Shown here one piece after another: positions 49,264 through 60,482 of a stretch of DNA of 64,000 nucleotides. Origin of the DNA: Channallabes apus (Eukaryota > Chordata > Actinopteri > Siluriformes > Clariidae). The stretch lies in NCBI GenBank assembly GCA_030522415.1, contig CM060109.1, positions 34,602,892 to 34,666,891 on the forward strand, read 5' to 3'. Within the stretch, counting starts at the first letter, position 1. Each line of letters opens with the position of its first letter. A program made the translations under genes and the position numbers. The notes under the pieces are model-generated. The model did no database searches, was not told the origin of the DNA, and saw nothing but the letters and a program-made list of their open reading frames with translations.

Positions 49264-50078
49264 CTCAGCAAAAAAAGAAACGTCCTCTGACTTTCAACTG
49301 TTTTTACTTTCAGTAAACTTAATGTGTAAATATTTGTATGAACACTAAAAGAGTCAACATAATAAGACATAAACTAAAAATGTTTCACAATGTGTCCCTG
49401 AATGAAGGGAGGCTCAAAATCAGTCAGTACCAGTCAGTATGTGGTGTGGCCACCAGCTGCTTGAAGTACTGCAGTGCATCTCCTCCTCATGGACTGGACC
49501 AGATTTGTCAGTTCTTGCTGTGAGATGGAGGGATTGTGTGTTCCTGGTGTGACTCGGGCAGTTGTTGTGGCCATCCTGTACCTGTCGCGCAGGTGTGATA
49601 TTCGGATGTACCCATCCTGTGCAGGTGTTGTTACACGTGGTCTTCCACTGCGAGGATGATCAGCTGTCCTTCCTGTCTCCCTGTAGTGCTGTCTTAGGCG
49701 TCTCACAGTGCAATTTATTGCCCTAGCCACATCAGCAGTCCTCATGCCTCCCTGCAGCATGCCTAATGCACGTTCACGCAGATGAGCAGGGACCCTGGGC
49801 ATCTTTCTTTGGGTGTTTTTCACAGTCAGTAGACAAGTCTCTTTAGTGTCCTGCATTTTTAGAACTGTGACCTTAAATGCCTACTTTCTGTAAGCTGTTA
49901 AGGTCTTAACGACCATTCCACAGGTGCATGTTAATTAATTGATTATGGTTAATTGAACATGCATGGAAAACATTGTTTAAACCCTTTACAATGAAGATCT
50001 GTAAAGTTATTTGGATTTTTACAACATTATTGTTGAAATACACAGTCCTGAAAAAGGGGCGTTTCTTTTTTTGCTGAG
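49264..50078 (-). mobile_element. internally deleted Tc1-like transposon (815 bp)
   Basis: The ends read CTCAGCAAAAAAAGAAACG and CGTTTCTTTTTTTGCTGAG, perfect over 19 bp, flanked by TA at 49262-49263 and 50079-50080. A shortened transposase frame fills the body. I recognise the ends from a widespread fish family. The copy is non-autonomous but its clean ends would still be substrates for an active relative. Confidence 0.93.
49434..49802 (-). CDS. Tc1-like transposase reduced to the DNA-binding domain
   Basis: From ATG at 49800-49802 the frame encodes 122 residues (an upstream in-frame ATG at 49854-49856 would give 140). Residues 1-45 form the first helix-turn-helix (TADVARAINCTVRRLRQHY). RSGRPRV at about 51-57 is the AT-hook-like linker, and residues 58-95 begin the second helix-turn-helix (YRMATTTARV). 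At about residue 96 the frame jumps to the transposase C-terminus, LVQSMRRRCTAVLQAAGGHT. The whole DDE catalytic region is missing, yet no stop or frameshift was introduced. The protein cannot cut DNA. It could bind the ends of related elements and act as a competitor, which is an inference. Confidence 0.75.
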   Translation of the reverse strand: MPRVPAHLRERALGMLQGGMRTADVARAINCTVRRLRQHYRETGRTADHPRSGRPRVTTPAQDGYIRISHLRDRYRMATTTARVTPGTHNPSISQQELTNLVQSMRRRCTAVLQAAGGHTTY

Positions 50079-50084
50079 TATATA

Positions 50085-50814
50085 TGTTGGTGTATAAACC
50101 ATATCAACAAGGGTATCCTGTGTTTTGTCAGTGGAAAGTTAATGAACAGAAATGGTATAAGTAAATTGACAAAAAAATGTTCATTCATTCATTCTATTCC
50201 GCTTATCCTTTGTATGCAGGTGCGGTTCTAGAGTGGGGGACATGGGGTGGCACTGGTCCCCCCTGAAATGTGATTGCCCCTGTCAGAGCGCCGTCAGTCA
50301 CTCATTGGCTGAGAGTGCCGTCACTCACCACTTGATCTGTGAAGGGAAATTACAGTTCTGCGATTTTTAAAACCGAGAAGAGAGAGCCACACCACGACTC
50401 ACACATCACATTGTTTATGGTGTATATACAATCAATTGTAAAATGTTGCCCTGATAGCATGTTTGTCTGATTATTTTTATCATTATTAGACTACTAAATA
50501 GAGATGATTTAACAGCAGTACTCGACACCACATTAATAGTAAATAGAGAAATGTTACTAAGCGTTTTATAAATAAATATACAAAAATCCTTTCCCAAAAA
50601 TACTAAATGATTTTCAAGCTCTTGTGGGACTGCCACACTTAACTTAATACAACCTGTATTAGGGCACAGGGCATTGCCCAAGATTTTGAAATTCCATTAT
50701 GTATTTCTAATTGAATATGATTTCCCATGGATGCCCCTGACTGGTTCTTGGTCCCCCATGTGCCTCCCCACTTACAAAACCTCAAATCACTCCTATTTGT
50801 ACAGTATGATCATG
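50085..50814. other. intergenic sequence without recognised features
   Basis: Apart from a short patch near 50200-50340 that looks repeat-derived (GTGGCACTGGTCCCCCCTG), nothing is assigned. Confidence 0.35.
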
Positions 50815-50965
50815 CGGGTTGGAGTCTGGTGGTGGACACCCAGGATAGGGTGCCAACCCATTGCAGGGCACAGGTGCACACACTCTCATAAACTCCAGGA
50901 AATTTGGAAACACCTCTGGCGATTAACCTTCAAAGTGCAAGACAACCATGCTAACCACTAGTATG
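50815..50965 (-). repeat. truncated tRNA-like interspersed repeat, reverse orientation
   Basis: ACACCCAGGATAGGGTGCC, AACCCATTGCAGGGCACAGG and CAACCATGCTAACCACTA match the copy at 52505-52862 in reverse. The LINE fragment begins at its edge. Confidence 0.6.
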
Positions 50966-51720
50966 TCAGAGTGTCCAGAGTGCAGCAGCTAGAGTCCTTA
51001 CTAGAACCAGAAGATATGAGCACATCACCCCTATCCTATCTTCACTACATTGGCTCCCTGTGAAATTTCGCATTGATTTTAAAATACTACTCTTGACATA
51101 TAAAGCATTAAATGGTCTCGCGCCGCAGTATCTGAGCAAACTGCTAGTGTCTTACGATCCGCCACGCCTACTTCGGTCAAAGGATGCAGGCTGCTTGTCA
51201 GTACCGCGTATTATGAAAACTACAGCTGGGGGCAGAGCTTTTTCTTACAAAGCCCCAAAATTATGGAATAGTCTTCCAAATAGTGTTCGGGACTCAGACA
51301 CAGTCTCAGTGTTTAAGTCTAGGCTAAAAACCTATTTATTTAGCCAAGCATTTTTATAAATAGATTTGCCATAAGGTAAAGGAGCAGATCTGGGGGACTC
51401 ATGGACGTAGAGTATTATGGTGAACTGGTATGTTTAGATGCTGTCTTCCTCAGTCTCATTTGATCACTCAGGTTTGTTGACGGTGAGGTGATTGTTTGCT
51501 TTACATCTCAGGGAGCCCTCATGTTTGTGTTTCCTTCTGGCTCTCCCTTTTAGTTATGCTGTCATAGTTAGTCCTGCCGGAGTCCCTGCTTGCACTCTAC
51601 AGTAAATATACATTAACATTATACATTAGGTGACTGTGACCATACCTAATTGCCATCTCTCCTCTTCTTCTTTTTCTCCCCCTCTTTCTTTTTCCTCTCT
51701 CCCCCTGTCTCCCCCTTTCA

Positions 51721-51758
<38 letters not shown>

Positions 51759-52378
51759 AGCTACACATGTCGTTCCTGAGCTGCCAGTGATCCAGACTCC
51801 CTCTGCCCTCCGGACCTGTCTGATCCATCCTGGTGCCCCGTTTCTGGTTGGAGGTCTCGTCGCATGGATGCCCCGTGTGTCTCTTTAGGATGCGTCTGGT
51901 GTCTTGGGATGATTCTATCTACTTAGAAGATGGTTCTGGCCTCGACTGGTGTCAGCTGTTTCTCTGAGGACTTGACAATTCGATAGTTCAGAACTGGAAC
52001 TTTCTACAAGTCTATCTGAGTCTCCAATAACTACTGGACTCCATTTTAACATCAATTAACATCAACTATTATAGCTGAACCTAACACTTAACACTGTATA
52101 AATGCAGATAATTTCCTGCTATCTGTTTCACCCAGATGAGGATGGGTTTCCTGTTGAGTCTGGTTCCTCTCAAGGTTTCTTCCTATTACCATCTCAGGGA
52201 GTTTTTCCTTGCCACTGTCGCCCTCGGGCTTGCTCACCAGGGACTATCTGAACATTTTTGATTCATACACATTCACATTCCATACAAACTTAAATAATTC
52301 TTTTGATTGTGTAAAGCTGTTTTGAGACAATGTCAATTGTTAAAAGCGCTATACAAATAAAACTGAATTGAATCTTAG
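50966..52378 (+). mobile_element. 5'-truncated LINE (L2/CR1-like), 3' end present
   Basis: A reverse-transcriptase C-terminal coding piece (50973-51359) is followed by a 1-kb 3' UTR ending AAAGCGCTATACAAATAAAA and CTGAATTGAA. GGTTTCTTCCTATTACCATC and AGGGAGTTTTTCCTTGCCAC are words I know from the 3' UTR of abundant fish LINEs. A (CT)n tract at about 51720-51755 lies in the UTR. 5' truncation is normal for this class. Confidence 0.85.
50973..51359 (+). pseudogene. LINE reverse-transcriptase C-terminal fragment
   Basis: The frame reads AARVLTRTRRYEHITPIL, SLHWLPVKFRIDFKILLLTY, KALNGLAPQYLSKLL, then GGRAFSYKAPKLWNSLPNSV and ends FKSRLKTYLFSQAFL with a stop at 51357-51359. This is the region following the polymerase palm in L2/CR1-type LINEs. 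The palm, including the FADD box, and the endonuclease are absent. The remaining frame is open, so the insertion is fairly young. Confidence 0.85.
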
Positions 52379-52504
52379 ACAAACTCTTATTATACATATG
52401 TAAATAATGTTTACATAAAATAAAATCTTTTTTTCCAGAGGTGGCCCACATAATTTGTTTTAAAATTGAAGGGATTCCTGGCTGCTAAAATACAGTATTT
52501 GAGA

Positions 52505-52862
52505 AACACTGATTAAAGGATTGGCAGCACTTTGGTGTAGTTGTTAGCACTGTTGCCCTGCACCTCCAGGGTCCAGGTTCGATTCCCGGCAAGGCTCGAT
52601 TCCGGTCCTTGAGTGCATGGAGTTTGCATGTTCTCCCCGTGTTTGGTGGGTTTTCTCCCACATTCCAAAGACATGTAGGTAAGGTTAATTGACTGTCCCA
52701 AATTGCCTGTAGTGTGTGTGTGTGTGTGTGCCCTGTGATGGATTGGCACCCTGTCCAGGATGTACCCTGCCTTGTGCTCTAAGTCTCCTGAGATAAGCTC
52801 CAGGCTCCCCGCGACTCTGAATACAGGATAAAGCGGTATAGAAGATGAGTGAGAATGAGTGA
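52505..52862 (+). mobile_element. tRNA-like SINE-type repeat, best preserved copy
   Basis: The head contains Pol III-like boxes: an A-box-like TGGTGTAGTTG at 52533-52543 and a B box, GGTTCGATTCC, at 52576-52586. The body has CATGGAGTTTGCATGTTCTC, TGGGTTTTCTCCCACATTCC, a (TG)n tract (52713-52730) and GTGATGGATTGGCACCCTG. It ends in a GAATGAGTGAGTGA-type tail. Related, more decayed copies are spread along the window. Confidence 0.75.
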
Positions 52863-54798
52863 GTGATTAAAGCATAATTTTTTACATGCAGATTTGAGTT
52901 ATTTGAGACCACTGCTAATTGCATTGTCACTTTGTATTTTTAAAGAGAAGTAATATACAGTACTGGAAACAGTACATGTTTTAACAAGGGCATGTGATTA
53001 ATAGTAAAGAAGTGTTTTGCTGTTGTGGATAACTAAACTCTTACTGTAACTCTGATCTCTGTATTGGTCCATTGGTGTTGGTACAGAAAATTTGTGTGCC
53101 AAAGATCCAAACCTGGAACTGACCAATCTTGCTGCCCTAAAAATTTTAAGGTTCAACTTCAGACATTTTGGAGAGATGATTTTATTTTAAAAAATGTTGA
53201 TTAAATTAAAGCATTCCATTCAAATGTAAGGATTTTTTCCCCAAAACAATCTTTAACCATGCCAAATTCATGTTTCAATATCTTAACAATTTTGCAGTTT
53301 AGAATAATACACTTGAGTATGTTTATGTCTTTTCATGTGAAATCTAAATTGGCCAAGTTTTATCTGAATGACAATGAAAAAAAGAAAGAAAAAAGGTTAC
53401 AGACACCTGGGTGAGACACGTTTTAGCACCAATACCATGTTTTGATCGTATAATAACTAACCCTTCAGCCGCAGTTACAACAGAATGCTGACCTTGAACT
53501 ATTTATTCTCTGAAAATTACTTTTTTTAGTGAAGTAATTAACAAACTTACAATGTACTGTAACTTGAGTGTCTGTAGCAGAATTCTTTAGGAAGGGTTAA
53601 GAGTTTTTACTATATTATATTTTGCGCATCAATAATAATGAACTGGAAGAAAAAAATCCAGAACAAGATTCTGTAAGTAAGGATTGTCTTGGGCTACAGG
53701 GATTTATCCTAAAGGAATTAATTTCTCCAAATAGAAGTGGAAATGACAGGTAAACATTTGATGTTCTCTGCAATCAGCTTCCACTTTTTTTGTAATACAT
53801 CACTTTTACAGTATTTCCAAATACTTCTGCTTTCTGTATGATGTCCTGTTTAGGCACTAATAGCAGAGACATTGGTGATGACATGTAGCCTATTTGACAA
53901 TAATTGTCTATAGCATTTGTTTTGGGCCCTTGATCTGGTTTATTTATTTAATATGTGGGGCAACGAATATAGTGTAAGCAATCATTTAGCTGTAGTTATA
54001 TAGCAATATCCGAAAGGGTCAGCAAGCAAATCACTTTTTGAGTATTGTCTCTTCTTTATTATTGAATCCTCAATCCTTAATCACTCTCATTAGAGTTATT
54101 GCACAAGCTTGTACACCTTCATAATAAACTTCAAAAAGGTCTATTACAGTCCTTTTGACTGATCCTATAAACTGATTTGCTTAGTTGACCGACTGGGTAT
54201 TGGAGAGATGTTGGGATGCACTGTTTTGCTGCAGGAGTATTGATTACCAATAAAGGCTTGTAGGAGATACTGATGATTTCCATCTTCGAAGGTGAAACAC
54301 ACACAAAAAACACCTTCATCCCGTCAATTTTGCTCAAATGTGTTTTGTTTTTCTGCAGTGAGTGATTTTCCCTTGTGAATAAGGCAGAGGAGAAAACCCA
54401 TCTGTTCAGTAACATAACGGAGTGAGAGCTGGATAATGATCAGTCTTTGACAAGTGAATCCATCAAATATCACCCCACGGCCAGCTGGACAGGCAGAATA
54501 CGTTCTGACAATATCCACAATGATTTCATTTTGATGATTTGTGCTTGCAGTTCCCTTGTTTTTCTTGGCTTTCTGAGTGAGCATTATAACATTATAGCAT
54601 ATGGAACTAGTCAGGCTTGTTAACTGATGGTGTCTATGCTTTTCATCTGTTGAGCATATCTACAGTGTGTACTTTTTTGTACTGAAAAAATGGAAGAGGG
54701 CATAAAATTTTATTTAAATACAAATTGCCTTTAAAGTACCATTTTAGAACAAACTTTTCAGTAGTCCACATAATCAGATAAATTAACTAGGCATAATA
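52863..54798. other. intergenic sequence without recognised features
   Basis: AT-rich sequence. No exon, RNA gene or repeat that I can name. Confidence 0.4.
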
Positions 54799-56160
54799 CA
54801 GGTCCTTCTCAAAAAATTAGCATATTGTGATAAAGTTCATTATTTTCTGTAATGTACTGATAAACATTAGACTTTCATATATTTTAGATTCATTACACAC
54901 AAACTGAAGTAGTTCAAGCCTTTTATTGTTTTAATATTGATGATTGTGGCATACAGCTCATGAAAACCCAAAATCTCAAAAAATTTGCATATTTCATCCA
55001 ACCAATAAAAGAAAAGTGTTTTGAATACAAAAAAATGTCAACCTTCAAATAATTATGTTCAGTTATGCACTCAATACTTGGTCGGGAATCCTTTTGCAGA
55101 TTCTTGTGTCTTGTGTCTCTCAACTTTCTCTCCACGATATCCCACAGATTCTCTATGGGGTTCAGGTCAGGAGAGTTGGCAGGCCAATTGAGCGCAGTAA
55201 TACCATGGTCAGTAAACCATTTACCAGTGGTTTTGGCACTGTGCGCAGGTGCCAAGTCGTGCTGAAAAATTAAATCTTCATCTCCATAAAGCTTTTCAGC
55301 AGATGGAAGCATGAAGTGCTCCAAAATCTCCTGATAGCTAGCTGCATTGACCCTGCCCTTGATAAAACACAGTGGACCAACACCAGCAGCTGACATGGCA
55401 CCCCAGACCATCACTGACTGTGGGTACTTGACACTGGACTTCAGGCATTTTGGCATTTCCCTCTCCCCAGTCTTCTTCCAGACTCTGGCACATTGATTTC
55501 CGTATGACATGCAAAATTTGCAACCTGTAGCCCTTTTCCTGCACACCCCTGTACACGGTGGCTCTGGATGTTTCTACTCCAGACTCAATCCACAGCTTCC
55601 GCAGGTCCCCCAAGGTCTGGAATCGGTCCTTCTCCACAATCTTCCTCAGGGCCCGGTCACCTCTTCTCGTTGTGCAGCATTTCCTTCCCACAGACTTCCC
55701 ACTGAGGTGCCTTGATACAGCACTCTGGGAACAGCCTATTCGTTCAGAAATGTCTTTCTGTGTCTTACCCTCTTGCTTGAGGGTGTCAATGATGGCCTTC
55801 TGGACAGCAGTCAGGTCGGCAGTCTTACCCATGATTGCGGTTTTGAGTAATGAACCAGGCTGGGAGTTTTTAAAAGCCTCAGGAATCTTTTGCAGGTGTT
55901 TAGAGTTAATTAGTTGATTCAGATGATTAGGTTAATAGCTCGTTTAGAGAACCTTTTCATGATATGCTAATTTTTTGAGATAGGGATTTTGGGTTTTCAT
56001 GAGCTGTATGCCACAATCATCAATATTAAAACAATAAAAGGCTTGAACTACTTCAGTTGTGTGTAATGAATCTAAAATATATGAAAGTCTAATGTTTATT
56101 AGTACATTACAGAAAATAATGAACTTTATCACAATATGCTAATTTTTTGAGAAGGACCTG
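54799..56160 (-). mobile_element. Tc1 transposon with defective transposase
   Basis: The ends read CAGGTCCTTCTCAAAAAATT and AATTTTTTGAGAAGGACCTG, perfect inverted copies, flanked by TA (54797-54798 and 56161-56162). The inverted arms extend through AGCATATTGTGATAAAGTTC and about 200 bp in total, with an inner box (CTCAAAAAATTTGCATATTT on the left). Length is 1362 bp, about 250 bp short of a full element. Confidence 0.95.
54923..55832 (-). pseudogene. Tc1 transposase with deletions and a frameshift
   Basis: The start, ATG at 55830-55832, is followed by a helix-turn-helix DNA-binding part (QKDISERIGCSQSAVSRHL). At about 55510-55530 a deletion removes the segment holding the first catalytic Asp (the W-S-D-E-S region) and shifts the frame. 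Downstream, in the other frame, VKYPQSVMVWGAMSAAGVG, FQHDLAPAHSAK (second Asp) and WPANSPDLNPIENLWDIV (Glu) remain. The C-terminal 50 or so residues are also lost after RKLRDTRHKN. The protein cannot be catalytic. Confidence 0.9.
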
Positions 56161-56346
56161 TATAACAGCAATGCCACCACTCCCAGATGTTCTGGATATT
56201 TCCAGTATATTGATGGCAACTCTCTGATGCCTGAAAGTCAAATGAGTATGAGCGAGAATGTACATGAGTCCAGTACAGTAACATGTATTCCTGTCTATAA
56301 AAGTGTCATGAGGTTGCATAAAGTTGTAATACAACATAAAAATGTC

Positions 56347-56382
56347 CATAATATAATATAATATAATATAATATAATATAAC
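56347..56382. repeat. (ATAAT)n microsatellite
   Basis: About seven units of ATAAT. Confidence 0.9.
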
Positions 56383-56430
56383 AGTACATGTTTTTTGTGT
56401 TACGGTTTCTGCATATACTGCATATAAAGT

Positions 56431-56506
56431 GGCGCTTACGAATGAAACAAAGTTTTATACAAGGCAATATTGCCTTGTATAAAACTTTGTTTCATTCGTA
56501 AGCGCC
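56431..56506. repeat. perfect 76-bp palindrome without spacer
   Basis: Bases 56431-56468 (GGCGCTTACGAATGAAACAA...) are the exact reverse complement of 56469-56506, meeting at AAT|ATT. It could be a very short fold-back MITE. The flanks do not show an obvious target duplication. Confidence 0.95.
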
Positions 56507-58097
56507 ATCATGTATTACAATGATAGCACAGGTTTTAACAACCATTTATTTTAGGTCCACAAAATTTCAGTGAAGTAAGTTACAAGGAAGGCTGCTCCAG
56601 TATTTCACAGAGAAGGTCACAAGAGCTGAGATCTTTCAACATCAAGCACAACCTGCCATTCTAGGTGTGAAAGCACTTATGAAGCTATTCAGGGTACTGT
56701 TTTTGAAAACTGCACTTTTTCAAAGAGCCAGTTGAGCATGGTTTGTGAGGACTGCTCCTGCACCCAAAACCCAATAATGAACCTGGTTTAAAAGTCATTG
56801 GCCCTTTTCCTCTGTCCACCTTGATCTTAATTCCATTGTATTCATGCTGTAAAGGATGGTAATTGTAATCTTACTGTACATTGGTCTGTAAGCAGCTGCA
56901 AACATTGTTTCTTCACTCATTTATACATACTTCTGTAGAATGCTTAAAATACCATTAGAATAAGAAAAAAAAAAATTATACCAAGCATTTATTAATAATT
57001 TAATCCTTTTTTTAGAATACAGTTTAAGTATGGCTTATACATACCTGTTTTCATGATTTTAGAGAACGAAGAAAATAATTGCAAAGATTGTGTGTAAATG
57101 GTTTCTTTCCAGTGTGTACTGGGAACGTCCTACTGCATACCTGTATACCTGCTGCATCATAAATCATTACACATTACACTTCATCTAGTGCAAGAGTCTT
57201 TTTTGAAATTGCAAATCCAACAGGATGAAATAAAACCACCAGCTTTCTAATTCTGGTGGATGTTGCTCAAATTCACATGAAATTTGACTATAAGAATTCC
57301 TGAGCTATTGTAATGTCTAAATGTTGTTTATTTTGAGTGGTTATGGAGCTGGGGATTTGTTGTACTGTATATTTATCATAAATGTCAGGAAGCGTGCTTT
57401 TATTTGAGTGTCTCTCTCTCTCTTTAAACAACCGCATACAAACACAGACATGATACTATTTTGATTCAAGAGTGTGCGGCCCTATTTCTGCCTCAACTGT
57501 GTATAATTTTAGATCTAGATTTGAAATGCAATTTCCAGTCGGAAGCCCTCTTCACAGAATGCGCCAGTCAGGTGGCCGGAGGAAGAGTCACACTGGTAAT
57601 GGTCACTAATTAAAGCTGCTTTTCATTTCAGTGACTATCAAACCTCCCTCTACAATTACCAACAGCACTTCCTCCAAGAGTGAAGTAGAGAGGGAGGGGA
57701 GGGAAGAGGGGATGAGGGGAAAAACGAGGGAAAGTCAGTGAGAGAACACGGGAAGCCTAATTATCTGTGCCTCTATTTTCATTATTGCATTCCTTCCAAC
57801 TGAATGAATGCAAAAAAGAGAAGCAATCTTCAATAATAAGTCCCATCTTCTATATGGCATGACATAATAACACCATAGAGAACCTGTACATGTAAAACAG
57901 TTTAACTCCTAATCCAACACCACACTCAACTAAGGCATTAAATTATTATAATTGAAATTTTTATGCATGTGTGTGAACATATTATACATCAACTTTAATT
58001 ATTCACTTATATTATAAAACCAATACATAAATTAGATTCCTCAGAGATTAAAATTGTGGTGACTCTGAATACTTTGTTTTGTTATGTGCAAACATAT
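56507..58097. other. intergenic sequence without recognised features
   Basis: A GGAGGGGAGGGAAGAGGGGA purine-rich patch lies near 57690. Nothing else is assigned. Confidence 0.4.
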
Positions 58098-58388
58098 ACA
58101 CCGCATTCCAAATTATTATGCAAATTGGATGTAAGTGTCATAAACATTAAATGTTTAGTTTTTAAATTAAACTCATGGATGGTATTGTGTCTCAGGGCTC
58201 TTTGGATCATTGAAATGAATCTCAGACACGTGTGATAATTAGTAGACATGTTCCGATACCATTTTTCCCCTCCCGATACTGATTCCGATACTTGGGCTCA
58301 GGGTATCCGATACCTGGGTGTGTATCTGTACAGTGTATATATACTGTGTATAGCATTTCTTTTTTTAAGTAAAATACTACTAGCCCTG

Positions 58389-58917
58389 TGTAACGGGTTC
58401 GACCCTAAGTGCACGGGCGGCACCATGAAACACGGACATGAGGCGAGGTCTTACAGGAAAAAGGGTAATTTATTTAGAAAAATGGGTAAGGAAAGGGTTA
58501 AAGGCTCTCCGTGGCCTTTTCCACTTCGGCGGCAGGGATGCGAAGGCGGGCTCTACGCGGAAGTGAAGGTGCTGCGGGAGCTCGCGCAGCTTGTTCACAC
58601 ACTTCTCTGGCGGAGATCAAAGGCGCCCCCATTTTTTAAAGTCTCTGGGGCGCATCACATCGCCCCGCTCTTGTGCCACTGTCTCTCATAAAATCCACCG
58701 CGTCGCAAAGTCCAGCTCCCCAACAGTCAGACCCCGAGCTACACTCCCCGCTGTGTTTTATAGCGCCGGGATCATTAGCGGCGATAGCTCATGGGCCGTT
58801 GCCTGATTCTGCGGCCCTGCTCATTCACATACCTAAAGGGGGGGGAGGCCGCCTAACTAGTGAGCGAGGAGCGATATCAATTTGGGCGCACGCCCATCCC
58901 AGGCGCGCACCGTGACA
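58389..58917 (-). repeat. candidate solo LTR
   Basis: The minus strand starts TGTCACGGTGCGCGCC and ends GAACCCGTTACA, the TG...CA borders of an LTR. It holds a TATA box (CTATAAAACA, 58756-58762) and, about 285 bp on, AATAAA (58469-58474). The flanking 5-mers are CCCTG and CTCTG, an imperfect target duplication. GC content is much higher than in the surrounding hAT. No internal retroelement genes are present, so it is probably a recombined solo LTR. Confidence 0.6.
58756..58762 (-). promoter_or_regulatory. TATA box in the candidate solo LTR
   Basis: TATAAAA on the minus strand, about 160 bp from the LTR start. Confidence 0.4.
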
Positions 58918-59095
58918 CTCTGTAAGTAAGCTAAGCTAGCAAAGCTAGCGGGCATGAATAGGTTATGTTTAAAGGAAAATGGTATCGGATCGGTACGTGG
59001 ACTCAAATACTTGCCGATTCCGATGCCAGATTTTTTTGTGGTATCTGTAGCATTTCCGATACCAGTATCGGAATCGGAACAACCCTAATAATTAG

Positions 59096-60480
59096 TTTGC
59101 CAGATAAGCCCAGTTACTATTCGGCCACCCCTAATCAAAGCTCACAAGCAGAAACGGTTGCAGTGGGCCCAGGCCAGAGGTGGAAAGTACCGAATTACAT
59201 TTACTCGCGTTACTGTAATTGAGTATTTTTTTTGTGTATTATGAAAATATTATGCTTTGTATTAACGCTTCGTTGCGCATGTCCTAGTCGCGCGCCGCTC
59301 CAGACTCCACTCCAGGTTTTCTGACTGTCCCCACATCGGCATCTATCTGACCTTCCACACGGTCGCTTCCGCCCTGAGTGTGACGTCATCGACTAGCGCG
59401 ACCATATATAAACCGAAGAGAGACGCGGGAAAGAGGTTGTGATTTTGGCGTTTTGATATTTGGTTGTGTATTCCAGTTTTGACTTTTTGCCTCCCATTGA
59501 CTTTGATTATTGCTTTGTCCATTTGGTTTGGTTGGTCTTTGTATATATTTGTAGATAATTTCACTGTTTGTCCACTCACATTTATTTTGGGAAGAGGGAA
59601 TTTATTCACTGTTTTTGGTTTAAGAAGTCCCTGTAAGGAAGGTACATGGACTTTTTTTTTTTGCAGGTAATCTAGCTACTAAATATAAATACCATTTTGT
59701 TTATTATTTTGGCCTGGGTCCACCCTGAATCTGATCCTCCTCCTCCTGTTGTGTGTGTGTGTGTGTGTGTGTGTATATACAAACCTTATTATTTAATCAG
59801 TTAATGATCGGATCTAGTTCTTTCTGCCTTATACCTCCATTTCCATACAGTTTAAAATAGAACCCTGAACCATTATTTTGCTGTATGACCCTAGCCTGGG
59901 ACGTAACACCATATTTAAGTGACCACTTTGATTTTCAAGCACAAGAAAACAGCTTTATTATGCAAAGGTGTTCCTTCAGTTAAAAACAACTAGTTTGAGA
60001 TTTATATCTGCTCATCTTTTTTGAACTACGCTAGAATGCCTCATCCCACCTGTTAAAAAAATAGTTATAAAAAAGTAACTCGGTAACTTTTACTCTGAGT
60101 AAATATTTTACGAGCTACTTTTTACTTTTACTTGAGTAGATTTTTATAATGGTAACTTTACTTGTACGTACGTAAAATTTCACTGAAGTAACGGTACTTG
60201 TACTTGAGTACAAATTTTTTTGTTTTACTCATTCCACCTCTGGCCCAGGCATACATGAAGACAAGTTTTTAAACATTCTTGTTTACTGATGAGTGTCGTG
60301 CAACCCTGGATGGTCCAGATGGATGGAGTAGTGGATGGTTGGTGGATGGCCACCATGTCACAACAAGGCTGCAATGTCAACAAGGAGGTGCCGGAGTCAT
60401 GTTTTGGGCCAGAATCATGGGGAGAGAGCTGATAGGCCCCTGTAGGGTCCCTGAAGGTGTGAAAATGACCTCTGCAAAGT
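59096..60480 (+). pseudogene. Tc1-like transposase fragment interrupted by a hAT
   Basis: Before the insertion the worn frame reads AETVAVGPGQ. After it, with the duplicated 8 bp removed, it continues AYMKTSF, a stop, then FLFTDECRATLDGPDGW (first catalytic Asp) and GVMFWARIMGRELIGPCRVP. The sequence is lost after KMTSAKY. The second Asp and the Glu are absent. Confidence 0.65.
59175..60242. mobile_element. non-autonomous hAT element with Tol2-like ends
   Basis: The ends read CAGAGGTGGAAAGTACCG and TTTTACTCATTCCACCTCTG. An exact 8-bp duplication, GCCCAGGC, lies at 59167-59174 and 60243-60250. The sub-terminal sequence is full of TTACTTGAGTA-type words (right arm about 60060-60240), the style of Tol2-related fish elements. 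The 1068-bp body holds a (GT)n tract (59751-59774) and no transposase. Confidence 0.92.
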
Positions 60481-60482
60481 AC

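Larger units (their letters stand above)
58243..59087. mobile_element. non-autonomous hAT-type element with an LTR inside
   Basis: The ends read TAGACATGTTCCGATACC and CGGAATCGGAACAACCCTA, imperfect inverted termini with repeated CCGATACC words. An exact 8-bp target duplication, ATAATTAG, lies at 58235-58242 and 59088-59095. Removing the LTR-like insert leaves about 315 bp. Confidence 0.85.
58098..60482 (+). mobile_element. Tc1-like element split by two hAT insertions
   Basis: The left end reads TACCGCATTCCAAATTATTA with TGCAAATTGGA, an end I recognise from a fish Tc1-like family. The transposase gene is found in pieces at 59096-59174 and 60243-60480. The hAT elements at 58243-59087 and 59175-60242 lie between. 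The right end is missing; the sequence changes abruptly at about 60482. Confidence 0.65.

Noticed and set aside
52505..52590. A tRNA gene
   Set aside because: A and B boxes are present but the sequence cannot form a full cloverleaf that I can draw, and it continues into a repeat body. It is a tRNA-like repeat head.
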